Shown here: positions 5,951 through 13,727 of the stretch, one piece after another
How the letters are laid out: every line of letters starts with the position of its first letter
How positions within the stretch are numbered: position 1 is the stretch's first letter
Origin: JASJHI01 sp033791105
GTDB taxonomy: Bacteria; Actinomycetota; Acidimicrobiia; Acidimicrobiales; Ilumatobacteraceae
Direction of reading: 5' to 3'
Length of the DNA: 25,954 nt
Assembly: GCA_033791105.1 (NCBI GenBank)
Contig: JASJHI010000426.1
Location: 1 to 25,954 of the forward strand
Notes under the pieces: model-generated
The model's input: only the letters and a program-made list of their open reading frames with translations
Databases searched by the model: none
Told to the model about the DNA's origin: nothing
Program-made: the position numbers and the translations under genes

Positions 5951-7565
5951 CATCGCGACACGGGCGCTGCACACCCGCTCGCGTCTCGCCGTCGGGTGTG
6001 GGTCCGGGTTGGCCGGGTTCGCGGTGTTCGGAGCGTGGGCTTACAGCGCGATGATCGGAGGGGACGACGGCGACGAGCTGTTCAACGATCTCCCTGAGGC
6101 CTTCGAGAGTCTGATCGGTGCCACGGGTGGCAGCGGTAACTATGTGGCTGCGGAGATCTTCGGACTCATCGCGCCGCTGTTGATCCTTGTCGTGGCGATC
6201 TCGGGGGCGGCCGCCGCGCTCGCGGGCGAGGAGGACGCGCGCACCGCCGAACTCCTCTTGACCCAGCCGGTCGAGCGAAGGACGGTCGTGGTGACGAAGA
6301 GCGTGGTGCTCGTCTTCCATCTCGCTGTCGTCGCCGTGTTCTACCTCGTCGGGATGGCACTCGGTCAGGCCTTGTTCGGGTTGGGCCTCACGTACGGAGG
6401 GATCGTCGCGAGCACGATGCAATTGTTCGCCCTCGCGCTGGCCTTCGCCGGGATCACACTGGCCGTGGCCGACACCACAGGATCGAAGCCGATCGCGATC
6501 GCCGCCGGCACGGTACTCGCCGTCGTCTCGAGCCTGATGGCCGGACTCCTGCCGCTCGTCGACGGGTTGGACAACCTCTCGAAGATCACGCCCTGGTACT
6601 ACTTCACCGCGTCCGACCCGCTCTCGGGAGTGCTCGATCTCGTCCACCTCGCGGTCTTGGCCGGCCTCGCAACCGTCGGGTTCGCAGTCGGCGTCTGGGT
6701 GGTGGATGGGCGCGACATCAAGGTCGGGAGAGCTCGGCTCCGTTTCGAAGTCCCGGCGATTCGCAGCCTCACCCGCCCTCGGGTGACCGGCATGTTCACC
6801 AAGGCACTATCGGACAACACCACGATGATCTGGCTCACCGGCGGCGGCCTGGCGCTGATGTCCATCGCGATCGCAGCAATGTTCACGGGCATGCAGCAGA
6901 CGCTGGCGGACATCAGCGAGAGCCTCCCGGCGGGGATGACGGCCATGCTCGGCACCACCGACATGGCCACGTCGTCGGGCTGGATGACCGCAGAGATGCT
7001 GTCGCTGACGGCGCCGATCGCGGTGATCGCTGTCGCGGTCGTCGTGGCGGTCAATGGTGTCGCGGGCGAGGACGCGAATCGGACGCTCGCGTTACTGGTG
7101 GCCGCGCCGGTGAGGCGGGGTTGGATCGTGCGCGATCAGACGGCGGTGATGCTGCTCGCTGTCGCCGGCGTGTGTGTACTCACGGGAGTCGGCTTCGCGG
7201 TCGGATCGCTTGTCGGCGGGCTCGACCTGACGACGAGGGGCATCGTCGGTGCCATGGCACACCTCGCGATGTTGGCGGTCTTTTTCGGCGCCCTGGCCGG
7301 CGCCCTCGGCGCCAACTGCACAAAGCGGACCGCGCTCGGCGCGACGTCGATCCTGGCGCTTGCGACATGGCTCGCCAATTGGCTGTTCAGCCTGTCGGAC
7401 GGCACCGATTGGCTCACGATGCTGACCCCGTGGAACTACTACATCGCGAGCGATCCGCTCGTGAACGGTGCCGACCTCGGCCACCTCGCCGCCCTCGCGG
7501 TCGGGGCGGCCACAGCGATCGCGGTGACGGCGCCGCTGTTCGACCGGCGCGAGATCGCTGCTTGA
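5937..7565 (+). CDS. Fused tandem ABC-2 permease
   Basis: This 542-residue membrane protein has about 12 hydrophobic segments arranged as two homologous halves, roughly 1-265 and 270-542. Matching landmarks repeat about 280 residues apart: EEDARTAELLLTQPVERR (about 97) against EDANRTLALLVAAPVRRG (about 378), and ITPWYYFTASDPLSG (about 217) against LTPWNYYIASDPLVNG (about 495). The protein is therefore a covalent dimer of an ABC-2 permease and would need only one chain with two copies of the ATPase at 4997-5950. The ATG at 5937 overlaps the ATPase gene by 14 nt. Substrate unknown; lipid, drug or peptide export are family possibilities. Confidence 0.9.
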   Translation: MWRADIATRALHTRSRLAVGCGSGLAGFAVFGAWAYSAMIGGDDGDELFNDLPEAFESLIGATGGSGNYVAAEIFGLIAPLLILVVAISGAAAALAGEEDARTAELLLTQPVERRTVVVTKSVVLVFHLAVVAVFYLVGMALGQALFGLGLTYGGIVASTMQLFALALAFAGITLAVADTTGSKPIAIAAGTVLAVVSSLMAGLLPLVDGLDNLSKITPWYYFTASDPLSGVLDLVHLAVLAGLATVGFAVGVWVVDGRDIKVGRARLRFEVPAIRSLTRPRVTGMFTKALSDNTTMIWLTGGGLALMSIAIAAMFTGMQQTLADISESLPAGMTAMLGTTDMATSSGWMTAEMLSLTAPIAVIAVAVVVAVNGVAGEDANRTLALLVAAPVRRGWIVRDQTAVMLLAVAGVCVLTGVGFAVGSLVGGLDLTTRGIVGAMAHLAMLAVFFGALAGALGANCTKRTALGATSILALATWLANWLFSLSDGTDWLTMLTPWNYYIASDPLVNGADLGHLAALAVGAATAIAVTAPLFDRREIAA

Positions 7566-7579
7566 GCCGGCAGCCCGAG

Positions 7580-7611
7580 CCGGACGGGCCGACTGATACC
7601 GTTTCGTCCGG
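7580..7611. terminator. Inverted repeat after the ABC operon
   Basis: CCGGACG (7580-7586) and CGTCCGG (7605-7611) are exact complements with an 18-nt loop, 15 nt after the permease stop. An alternative shorter fold pairs GCCCG (7573-7577) with CGGGC (7585-7589). Either could act as a terminator; the evidence is structural only. Confidence 0.4.
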
Positions 7612-7649
7612 GCCTTTGGCGGCGCCCGATCACGAGGTGGGAGAACAGC

Positions 7650-9737
7650 GTGCGAAACGAGCGGATGCAAGGGACGAAGACGCTCGCGACGGCGAAGCGT
7701 CTCGTCGTCGTACTGCTGGTTGTCGCCGGGATCCTCATGGGAAGCCAGGCCATGCTCACGCAGGCGCGCGGTGGATCGTCAGGTGGTTCCCGCGTCGCAG
7801 GCGTCGTCCAGGTTGCCGGTGACCCGGTTGCGGGATGGCGTGTCGAGCTCTATGCGGCTGGGCGCGACGGTGCTCGTCTGATGGATACGACGTCGACGAA
7901 CCACCGTGGTGAATTCAGGTTGCGGGCGCGCCCGAGGGCGCGCGATGGCATCACGGCCTACGTGGTCGCCCGGAACGGCGACACGAAGAAGATGCTCGCG
8001 GTACTCGATCCGTCCGAGCGGCCGGACCGCACCGTCATCAACGAACTGAGCACGATCGCGTCGATCTGGACCAACTCGCAGTTCATCGACGGCGACACGA
8101 TCTCGGGCAACGATGTCGGCCTCGTCGCAGCGGCGCGGAACATCCCGAATCTGGTCGACCTCGAGTCCGGCGGGCTCGGCGAGGTCGTTCAGACCGGATG
8201 GAACGGCAACCACACCAACACCCTGGCCACGCTCAACAGCCTCGCCAGTCTGTTGTCCGACTGCCTGACCGACGGCTGCGCCGAGCTGTTCATCGAGTCG
8301 GCTCCGGACGGCGTTCCCGTTCCGACCGACACCGTCGCGGCATTCCACAACATCGCCCGGAACCCTTGGCACAACGTGGACAGGATCTTCTCGCGGCTCC
8401 AATCCGCGAGTGACAACGGTCCGGACAATCCGGCCTTCATTCCGACTCTGCTGTGGCCTCCGACCGGTTGGACACTGTCGCTCGTCTACACCGGCGCAGG
8501 ATTCAATGCGCCCGGTGAGATGGCGATCGATGACGAGGGCGGCCTGTGGTCGAACAACAACTTCGTGCCCGGATCGCAGTCGGTGCTGCTCGACGTGGGT
8601 GGGATCTTCGTTCCCGACCCGAAGACGTACACCGGCACGGGCGTGACGAAGCTCAGCTCCTCCGGTGAACCGGAGTCGCCGCCCAGCGGTTACCTCGGCG
8701 GGGGCACCTTCGGTGGCGCGTTCGGCACGGCGGTCGACCTGAACGGCGACGTGTGGATCGGCAACTTCGCCGGCAACAGCGTGACCAAGCTCGACGCCGA
8801 CGGCACACCGATCTCGCCGGACGCGAGCACGTCCTACGGCTCCGACGGCGGCTACCACTACACGCTCGACGGCGAGTCCGGATTCCAATCGCCGCAGTCG
8901 ACGATCATCACCGAGGACAACAGCCTCTGGGTGACCAATCTCGGCGGCAACACTGTCTCCCAACTTCTCGGTGGTGATCCCGGCAACATCCGCACGTGGG
9001 GTGCTGATCCATCGTGTGCACACGTGTTCTCGAACCCGTGGGGCCTGGCGAGCGATGACGACGGGCGGGTGTTCGTCAGCAACGCCGCCGGCCGGAACAT
9101 CTCGATGATCGACCCGTCCACTGCGACCGACCCACTCTGCCCCAGCGACACCTACCCGCTCGACTCCGAGGCCGCTCCGCAAGGGCTCGCCACCGACATC
9201 GAGGGCAACGTGTGGGTCGCCGACACCTACGGCGGCAAGGTCACATTCCTCGACGCGGCCAACGGGTACACGCCCACGACGTTCGACGCCGAGGGCACGA
9301 CGGTCGGTCCATGGAGTGTCGCGGTCGACGGGAGGGACAACGTGTGGGTCGCCGACTTCTTCGGCAAGCGCATCCTCAACCTGTGCGGCGCCTCGGGCAA
9401 CTGTCCCGAGGGCATGCAGGGTATGGGCGACCGCATCTCACCGGCGGGACGCACCCTTTCCTCCGAGGCCGGGATGGGCGGCGGGTACGGCGCCAACGCG
9501 GCGATCCAGAGCATCACCGCGATCGAGATCGATCAGGCCGGCAACGTCTGGGTGGCCAACAACTTCGACAACGACCTCGTCTGCCTCGCCGGCGCCGGCA
9601 TCCCGCCGGTCGGTGGCGGCAGCACGGTCGGACTCGAACGCTTGCAGACCGAGTGCGGCGGCAACGGCGCCGTCGTGGTGTTCGGTGTGGCAGCACCGGT
9701 CGGCGCTCCGATCCTCGGCCAGCCACGCCAGCCGTAG
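7650..9737 (+). CDS. Exported NHL/virginiamycin-lyase-like beta-propeller protein with N-terminal Ig-like domain
   Basis: This 695-residue protein starts with a basic, hydrophobic signal or anchor (18-34). Next comes a domain at about 47-110 resembling carboxypeptidase-regulatory/SdrD-type beta sandwiches (GVVQVAGDPVAGWRVELY, then NHRGEFRL). A mostly helical region spans about 130-255. The rest is a seven-bladed propeller with repeats of the type D-x-x-G-x-V-W-V-x-N near residues 290, 360, 418, 465, 512, 556 and 623 (for example DIEGNVWVADTYG and DQAGNVWVANNFD). Several paired cysteines in the propeller (454-455 region, 497, 579, 584, 646, 669) suit an extracellular location. NHL propellers mediate binding; Vgb-type ones are lyases, but I do not identify a catalytic set. 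GTG at 7650 is favoured by GGGAG 6 bp upstream; an ATG at 7665 is the alternative. Its function is unknown. Confidence 0.85.
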   Translation: MRNERMQGTKTLATAKRLVVVLLVVAGILMGSQAMLTQARGGSSGGSRVAGVVQVAGDPVAGWRVELYAAGRDGARLMDTTSTNHRGEFRLRARPRARDGITAYVVARNGDTKKMLAVLDPSERPDRTVINELSTIASIWTNSQFIDGDTISGNDVGLVAAARNIPNLVDLESGGLGEVVQTGWNGNHTNTLATLNSLASLLSDCLTDGCAELFIESAPDGVPVPTDTVAAFHNIARNPWHNVDRIFSRLQSASDNGPDNPAFIPTLLWPPTGWTLSLVYTGAGFNAPGEMAIDDEGGLWSNNNFVPGSQSVLLDVGGIFVPDPKTYTGTGVTKLSSSGEPESPPSGYLGGGTFGGAFGTAVDLNGDVWIGNFAGNSVTKLDADGTPISPDASTSYGSDGGYHYTLDGESGFQSPQSTIITEDNSLWVTNLGGNTVSQLLGGDPGNIRTWGADPSCAHVFSNPWGLASDDDGRVFVSNAAGRNISMIDPSTATDPLCPSDTYPLDSEAAPQGLATDIEGNVWVADTYGGKVTFLDAANGYTPTTFDAEGTTVGPWSVAVDGRDNVWVADFFGKRILNLCGASGNCPEGMQGMGDRISPAGRTLSSEAGMGGGYGANAAIQSITAIEIDQAGNVWVANNFDNDLVCLAGAGIPPVGGGSTVGLERLQTECGGNGAVVVFGVAAPVGAPILGQPRQP

Positions 9738-9767
9738 AGAACGTCGCGAGTTCCCCTCGGCGGTGGC

Positions 9768-9794
9768 CCTCGGCGGCCTCAGGCCTCGACGAGG
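9768..9794. terminator. Possible convergent terminator between the propeller gene and the Rieske gene
   Basis: CCTCG (9768-9772) pairs with CGAGG (9790-9794), and GGCC (9775-9778) pairs with GGCC (9782-9785) around a 3-nt loop. The hairpin covers the Rieske stop codon and lies 30 nt beyond the propeller stop. The stems are imperfect, so this is tentative. Confidence 0.35.
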
Positions 9795-10954
9795 GGCAAC
9801 GTGTCGAGGCCCAGCACCTCGCGATAGGTGTTGTGGTAGTGGTGCAACGCGGGCTCATTGCGGCCGAAGGTGGCGTACGTCAACGCACCGCTGTCGGCAA
9901 CACGTTGCTGGCTGGCGCCGGCGACGTAGTCCTCGTCGCGGATGATCTCGGCGAAGCGCTGACCGATCTCCTTCATCAGCTCGGCCATCCCGGCGTCCGC
10001 CACGACTCGCGGCCAGAGGTAGAAGGTGACGATGCTCGTGTGCCTCCCCGGCTCGGTGGGATGGGGGTAGGCCCGCACGAGATAGAGCCCCTCTGACGAC
10101 GGCATCAACTGCACGTTGGGAAACAGCCAGTAGACCGGCAACGTGCCGACTGCGACGTGCCACTCGTCCTCCGGCAACAGTCGCATGTTGTCGATCTCGC
10201 GTTTGCAGAGCAGCATCCGGTGATGACGGCCGAACGTGTCGTAACACTGCACATTGCCGTGAAACGCGTTGTAGAGCGTGTCCTTGTGCAGCGAGGAGAA
10301 GTGGTACGTCTCGCCGAACGTGTCCATCGCCAGCTTCCAGTTGCAGTCGATCTCGTAACTGTCGCCGCCGAGATGGACGAGCGTGCCGAGCCCCCAACTG
10401 TCGAGTTCGTCGGCGAGCTCTTCACCGAGCAGAGAATCGATGTCGAGCGTGGCGTTCGGGTCCTGGTGCACCCACAGCAGCCCGTAGCGCTCGACAGCGG
10501 GCAACTCGACGAGTCCATGACATTGCGGGTCGATCTCGCCGAAGTGCTCCTTCTTGGGGACGCCGACGAGCGCGCCATCGGTGGCGTAGCTCCAACTGTG
10601 GAACGGGCACGTGAAGCGCTTCGTCTCACCGCGCGGTCGGTCTTCGACGACGACGCCGCGGTGACGGCAGGCATTGACGAACGCCTTGAACTCTCCGCCC
10701 GCGGTCCGGGTGGCGAGGATCGGCACGGCGAGATCGTTCAGGGTGAGGAACGAACCGGGTTCGGGAAGGTCGCCGGACAAGCCGATCATCTGCGGATGTT
10801 CGGTGAAGAACTCGGCGCGTTCGCGCGCGGCGAGGTCGGGATCGACATACGCCGACATCGGGTTGTGCAGGTGGCCCCCGGCGTCGACCGTCATTCCCGA
10901 GTCGAGTCGGGACAGAAGTGTCTTCAGTTGGCGGATCTGTTCCTGCTTGCGCAT
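9779..10954 (-). CDS. Rieske non-heme iron oxygenase, alpha subunit
   Basis: This 391-residue enzyme has an N-terminal Rieske [2Fe-2S] site CRH (C96, H98) and CPFH (C116, H119). Its catalytic domain carries the mononuclear iron ligands in DTFGETYHFSSLH (H218 and H223, with D211 as the bridging aspartate), and the third ligand is most likely D342 in RDEDYVAGASQQ. Such alpha subunits hydroxylate aromatic, steroid or quaternary-amine substrates, with electrons from a separate reductase that is not encoded nearby. The ATG at 10954 is preceded by AGAGGGG at about 8 bp. It is divergently transcribed from a 2-oxoglutarate oxygenase across 89 bp, so both may respond to the same signal. The substrate cannot be inferred. 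Confidence 0.93.
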   Translation of the reverse strand: MRKQEQIRQLKTLLSRLDSGMTVDAGGHLHNPMSAYVDPDLAARERAEFFTEHPQMIGLSGDLPEPGSFLTLNDLAVPILATRTAGGEFKAFVNACRHRGVVVEDRPRGETKRFTCPFHSWSYATDGALVGVPKKEHFGEIDPQCHGLVELPAVERYGLLWVHQDPNATLDIDSLLGEELADELDSWGLGTLVHLGGDSYEIDCNWKLAMDTFGETYHFSSLHKDTLYNAFHGNVQCYDTFGRHHRMLLCKREIDNMRLLPEDEWHVAVGTLPVYWLFPNVQLMPSSEGLYLVRAYPHPTEPGRHTSIVTFYLWPRVVADAGMAELMKEIGQRFAEIIRDEDYVAGASQQRVADSGALTYATFGRNEPALHHYHNTYREVLGLDTLPLVEA

Positions 10955-10987
10955 GGTCGCTGCCCCTCTGTCGCGATGATCCGGTCC

Positions 10988-10993
10988 ACCATA
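10988..10993 (-). promoter_or_regulatory. Candidate -10 for the Rieske oxygenase gene
   Basis: TATGGT on the minus strand fits TANNNT and lies 33 bp upstream of the ATG at 10954. A TTGCGA at 11009-11014 could serve as -35, but the spacing of 15 bp is short. Confidence 0.3.
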
Positions 10994-11043
10994 CGGGGCG
11001 ACTCGATCTCGCAACGTGTCGTCGGACGTGTCACGATCGGTGC

Positions 11044-11988
11044 ATGGATCAGGTACCCGTCGTCGACATTTCCTCGCCGACCTCGACATCGCGCCGTGCC
11101 CTCGACGACGCCTGCCGGGACCACGGCTTCTTCCTGCTCGAGGGCCACGGACTCGACGATCTCATCGACCGGACATGGCGGCAGACGACAACACTCTTCG
11201 ACGCCGACCGGACCGTGCGGACGTCGATCGAACGTGATGCGGTGAACCCGCTCGGGTGGTACGACCGCGAACTCACGAAGCGCCGACGTGACCACAAGGA
11301 AGTGTTCGACTTCATCGATCCCGCCGAGCCGACACGTGACGTGTTCAATCGTTGGCCGGACCGGCTGCCCGCGTTCCGCGAGACGATGGCGGAGTTCTAC
11401 GAGGCGTTCAGCGCACTCACGCTGCGCACCCTCGACCTGTTGCACACCACACTCGAACTCTCGCCGACCGGCCGGGCCGCAATGGTGAGCGACCGCACTG
11501 CGAGCGCGGTGCGGCTCAACCACTACCCGGTGGGCGACCCGGTACCCGACGATGAACGCGACGGTCTCGCCGAACTCGGAGCGACCGCGCTCGGATATCA
11601 CACCGATCCGGGCACGCTCACCCTCCTGCTCCAGGACGGCACGGGCGGACTCCAGGCCGAGTCGCGTGGTGACGGGTGGATCGACGTGCCACCACGAGCA
11701 GGAACCGTCGTGGTCAACCTCGCCGACGCAATGCAGGTGTGGACCAATGATCGCTATTGCGCTGCCGTCCACCGGGTCGTGCCGATGACCACCGAGCGCC
11801 GGTTCAGCATTCCCTATTTCTCGAATCCTCCGCGCGACGCGATGATCGAACCGATCGTGGAACTGTGCGAAGCGCCCGCCCGCTACCAGAGTTTCCGATG
11901 GTCCGACTTCATGCGCGCACGCACCGACGACAACCTCACCGACGCCGGCGTCGATGACGCGCAGATCTCCGACTATTCGATCGCCTGA
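11044..11988 (+). CDS. 2-oxoglutarate/Fe(II) oxygenase, isopenicillin N synthase-like
   Basis: This 314-residue protein has the N-terminal DIOX_N pattern (VPVVDIS, then CRDHGFFLLEGHG, residues 4-36) and the C-terminal 2OG-FeII oxygenase core. The core has RLNHYP (157-162), the iron ligands H186 and D188 in GYHTDPGTLTLL, the third ligand H243 in AAVHRV, and the cosubstrate-binding R253-x-S255 in RRFSIPYF. Family members hydroxylate, desaturate or cyclise small molecules. The length is typical. It heads an operon: the selenoprotein gene starts 18 bp after its stop and the EEP gene overlaps that one. It is divergent from the Rieske oxygenase. Substrate unknown. Confidence 0.92.
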   Translation: MDQVPVVDISSPTSTSRRALDDACRDHGFFLLEGHGLDDLIDRTWRQTTTLFDADRTVRTSIERDAVNPLGWYDRELTKRRRDHKEVFDFIDPAEPTRDVFNRWPDRLPAFRETMAEFYEAFSALTLRTLDLLHTTLELSPTGRAAMVSDRTASAVRLNHYPVGDPVPDDERDGLAELGATALGYHTDPGTLTLLLQDGTGGLQAESRGDGWIDVPPRAGTVVVNLADAMQVWTNDRYCAAVHRVVPMTTERRFSIPYFSNPPRDAMIEPIVELCEAPARYQSFRWSDFMRARTDDNLTDAGVDDAQISDYSIA

Positions 11989-12006
11989 TCAGCCGGGACG
12001 CCGCCG

Positions 12007-13008
12007 ATGAGCACCAGTGGTCATCTTGCAAGAAGGGTCGACGGTCGGATCGACGACCGACTCGCGGCCACGATCGATCGCACGTGGTCGCACATCGCGT
12101 CTCCGGGCAGCTTCTTCAGCGGAGCCGAGCGGATCCAGATCGCGGCACTCGGTCGTGCTCGGCGTCACGGCGACGACCGGCCGGCCACGACGCTGTCGGC
12201 GGCGCTCGTCGAGACGGTCGAAACGTTCAGCGACCGAGCCCACACGATCACCGCGCAATGGGTGGATACCCGGGCGGCAGCCGGCATCTCGCGGTTCGCC
12301 TATGTCGAGTTGCTGGCGGTCACCTGCTTCGCAGTCGTCTCCGACACGTTCGAGTACGGGATCGGGGCCTGCGGCATCGGCGACGGTCTGCACCCGCTCC
12401 CCGACCCAGAGCCGGGTCATCCGACAGGCGCCGTCGATGAGCAGGCCACCGTCGACGGTGGATGGGTGCCGACGGTCGGGCCCGCCTTCCCACCCACCGG
12501 CTTCTCGGCGATTCCCGCCGAGCACCGGTTGATGCACACACTCCATCGCGAGCTGTACATCTCGGTGCCGAAGATGTTCGATCTCGACCTCGTCCGCGAT
12601 GGCCTCGCGCGCGACCAGATGGAGTTGGTCGCCGCCCGGACCTCCCTGGTCAACGACTGCTTCTTTTGACTGTACGCCCACGCCGACATGCTCCGTGTGA
12701 GTGGTCAGCACCTCGGCCGGACACCCGAACTCGGCGCGCTCAGCAACTCGGTGCCCGACCCCATGACGCCGGCCGGACCCGAACTCCTCGCGCTCACGGA
12801 CGCCGTAGTCAGCGCCGACGGCGACGGTGCAGCGCAGGCTGCCGAGCGGCTCACCGAAGTCCTCGGTGAGCCCTCCACCGTGCGCGCCATCGCCGTCGCG
12901 GCGAACTTCCAGATGATGAACCGGATGCTCGACGCGATCGGCGTCGACTACGGCGGGAACGAACAGATCGCCGCGGCCATCGGCGTGCCGTTCACGACGC
13001 GCGAATGA
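12007..13008 (+). CDS. AhpD-related (alkylhydroperoxidase-like) selenoprotein with CxxU motif
   Basis: The frame opened by the ATG at 12007 meets TGA at 12667-12669 (codon 221) and continues without another stop to 13008, giving 333 residues if TGA is read as selenocysteine. The residues around it read NDCFF-U-LYAHADML. This is a C-x-x-U version of the AhpD/CMD signature (C-x-x-C with a histidine four residues later, as in NxCxYCxxxH). C218 and Sec221 would form the redox pair and H225 the conserved histidine. The N-terminal half (SGAERIQIAALGRAR, then GISRFAYVELLAVTCFAVVSDTFEYGIG) looks like a degenerate first CMD domain with no CxxC. AhpD-type proteins reduce peroxides through such a pair, and a family of alkylhydroperoxidase-related proteins with either Cys or Sec here is known to annotators. 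A SECIS-like hairpin follows the TGA. The stop overlaps the EEP gene start. A pseudogene is the alternative and looks unlikely. Confidence 0.85.
12682..12717 (+). promoter_or_regulatory. Bacterial SECIS-like element for UGA recoding
   Basis: GCCGA (12682-12686) pairs with TCGGC (12713-12717). After a 2x2 internal loop, TGCT (12689-12692) pairs with AGCA (12707-12710). CC (12693-12694) can pair with GG (12703-12704), leaving a TC bulge and an apical loop of GTGTGAGT (12695-12702). The loop starts 25 nt after the TGA and begins with G. This agrees with the published bacterial SECIS rules of an apical loop about 16-37 nt downstream with a G in its first two positions. An alternative upper stem pairs CTC (12691-12693) with GAG (12699-12701) and keeps the loop at nearly the same place. 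The exact fold needs a structure prediction. Confidence 0.7.
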
Positions 13009-13712
13009 AGCTGCTCGCCGTCAGCTGGAACATCGAGTTCGGACTCCGCGCCGACGAGGCGGCCACGATCCTCGCCGAACATTCCGTCCTCCGGGACGCC
13101 GACATCGTGTTGCTCCAGGAGATGGACGAGCCGAGTACGGCGACGATCGCTGCGCGCCTCGGGATGCAGCACGTCTACGCGCCCGCCAGCACCCACCCCC
13201 AGACCGACCGCCCGTTCGGCAACGCAATCCTGGCGCGCTGGCCGATTGCGGATCCCGCCGTCACCCATCTCCCCCACGTCGCGGCGCTGCAGGGACAGCC
13301 GCGCATCGCCCTCACCGCAACGCTCGACATCGAGGGTCGTCCGGTCTCCGCTGTCAGCGTGCACACCGAGACGCCCGTGCTCAGCCACCGCAAGCGCCTG
13401 GTCCAGTTCATCGCGTTGGGCGACGACATCGCGTTGCTGGCGAACGAGCAGGTGATCCTGGGCGGCGATTTCAACACCGCGTCGTCGCGCAGCATGCAGG
13501 CCGTAACCGAGGAGTTGGCGCGGCGAAAGCTGCATCGGATGTCGGCAGGGGCGGGACCGACACTGCGGCGCGCGCGGCGGGACTTCGTACTCGACCACGT
13601 CTTCGCCAAGGGGTTCGCACCGGTGGAGACCGGTGTGGTCCGCGGTCTCGACGTCAGCGATCACTCACCCATCTGGGCCCAGGTCGAGATGCTCACGCCA
13701 CCGGCCGAGTGA
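13005..13712 (+). CDS. Endonuclease/exonuclease/phosphatase (EEP) family hydrolase
   Basis: This 235-residue protein has the full set of metal and catalytic positions of the EEP (DNase I-like) fold: N9 in SWNIEFG, E39 in LLQEMD, H120 in SVHTE, D155 and N157 in GGDFNT, and the terminal DH pairs D197-H198 (LDHVF) and D219-H220 (SDHSPI). EEP enzymes cleave phosphodiester or phosphomonoester bonds in nucleic acids, phospholipids or inositol phosphates. The short length and lack of extra domains do not settle which. The ATG overlaps the selenoprotein stop as ATGA, and no Shine-Dalgarno is visible, so its translation probably depends on ribosomes finishing the selenoprotein. Confidence 0.88.
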   Translation: MKLLAVSWNIEFGLRADEAATILAEHSVLRDADIVLLQEMDEPSTATIAARLGMQHVYAPASTHPQTDRPFGNAILARWPIADPAVTHLPHVAALQGQPRIALTATLDIEGRPVSAVSVHTETPVLSHRKRLVQFIALGDDIALLANEQVILGGDFNTASSRSMQAVTEELARRKLHRMSAGAGPTLRRARRDFVLDHVFAKGFAPVETGVVRGLDVSDHSPIWAQVEMLTPPAE

Positions 13713-13727
13713 GTCGCCCGCGAACCT

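Noticed and set aside
4544..5974. Long open frame of 476 codons on the minus strand opposite the DUF427 and ABC ATPase genes.
   Set aside because: It is antisense to two clearly conserved genes and its composition (Arg/Asp/Val-rich, no fold motifs) is that of a high-GC shadow frame.
7641..7651. GGGAGAACAGC, an 8/11 match to the operator consensus.
   Set aside because: It is best explained as the ribosome binding site of the propeller gene.
7779..9182. Long open frame of 467 codons on the minus strand opposite the propeller gene.
   Set aside because: It is the complement of repeated blade codons and has no recognisable domain.
9735..9745. TAGAGAACGTC, a 10/11 match to the operator consensus.
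   Set aside because: It is a single unit overlapping a stop codon between convergent genes, with no phased neighbour, so it is likely chance.
12667..12688. Treating the TGA as a real stop, giving a 220-residue protein plus a separate 106-residue gene starting at 12688.
   Set aside because: The second piece is in the same frame, starts inside the predicted hairpin without a ribosome site, and the junction rebuilds a complete AhpD-type redox motif. A pseudogene would be expected to show further damage.
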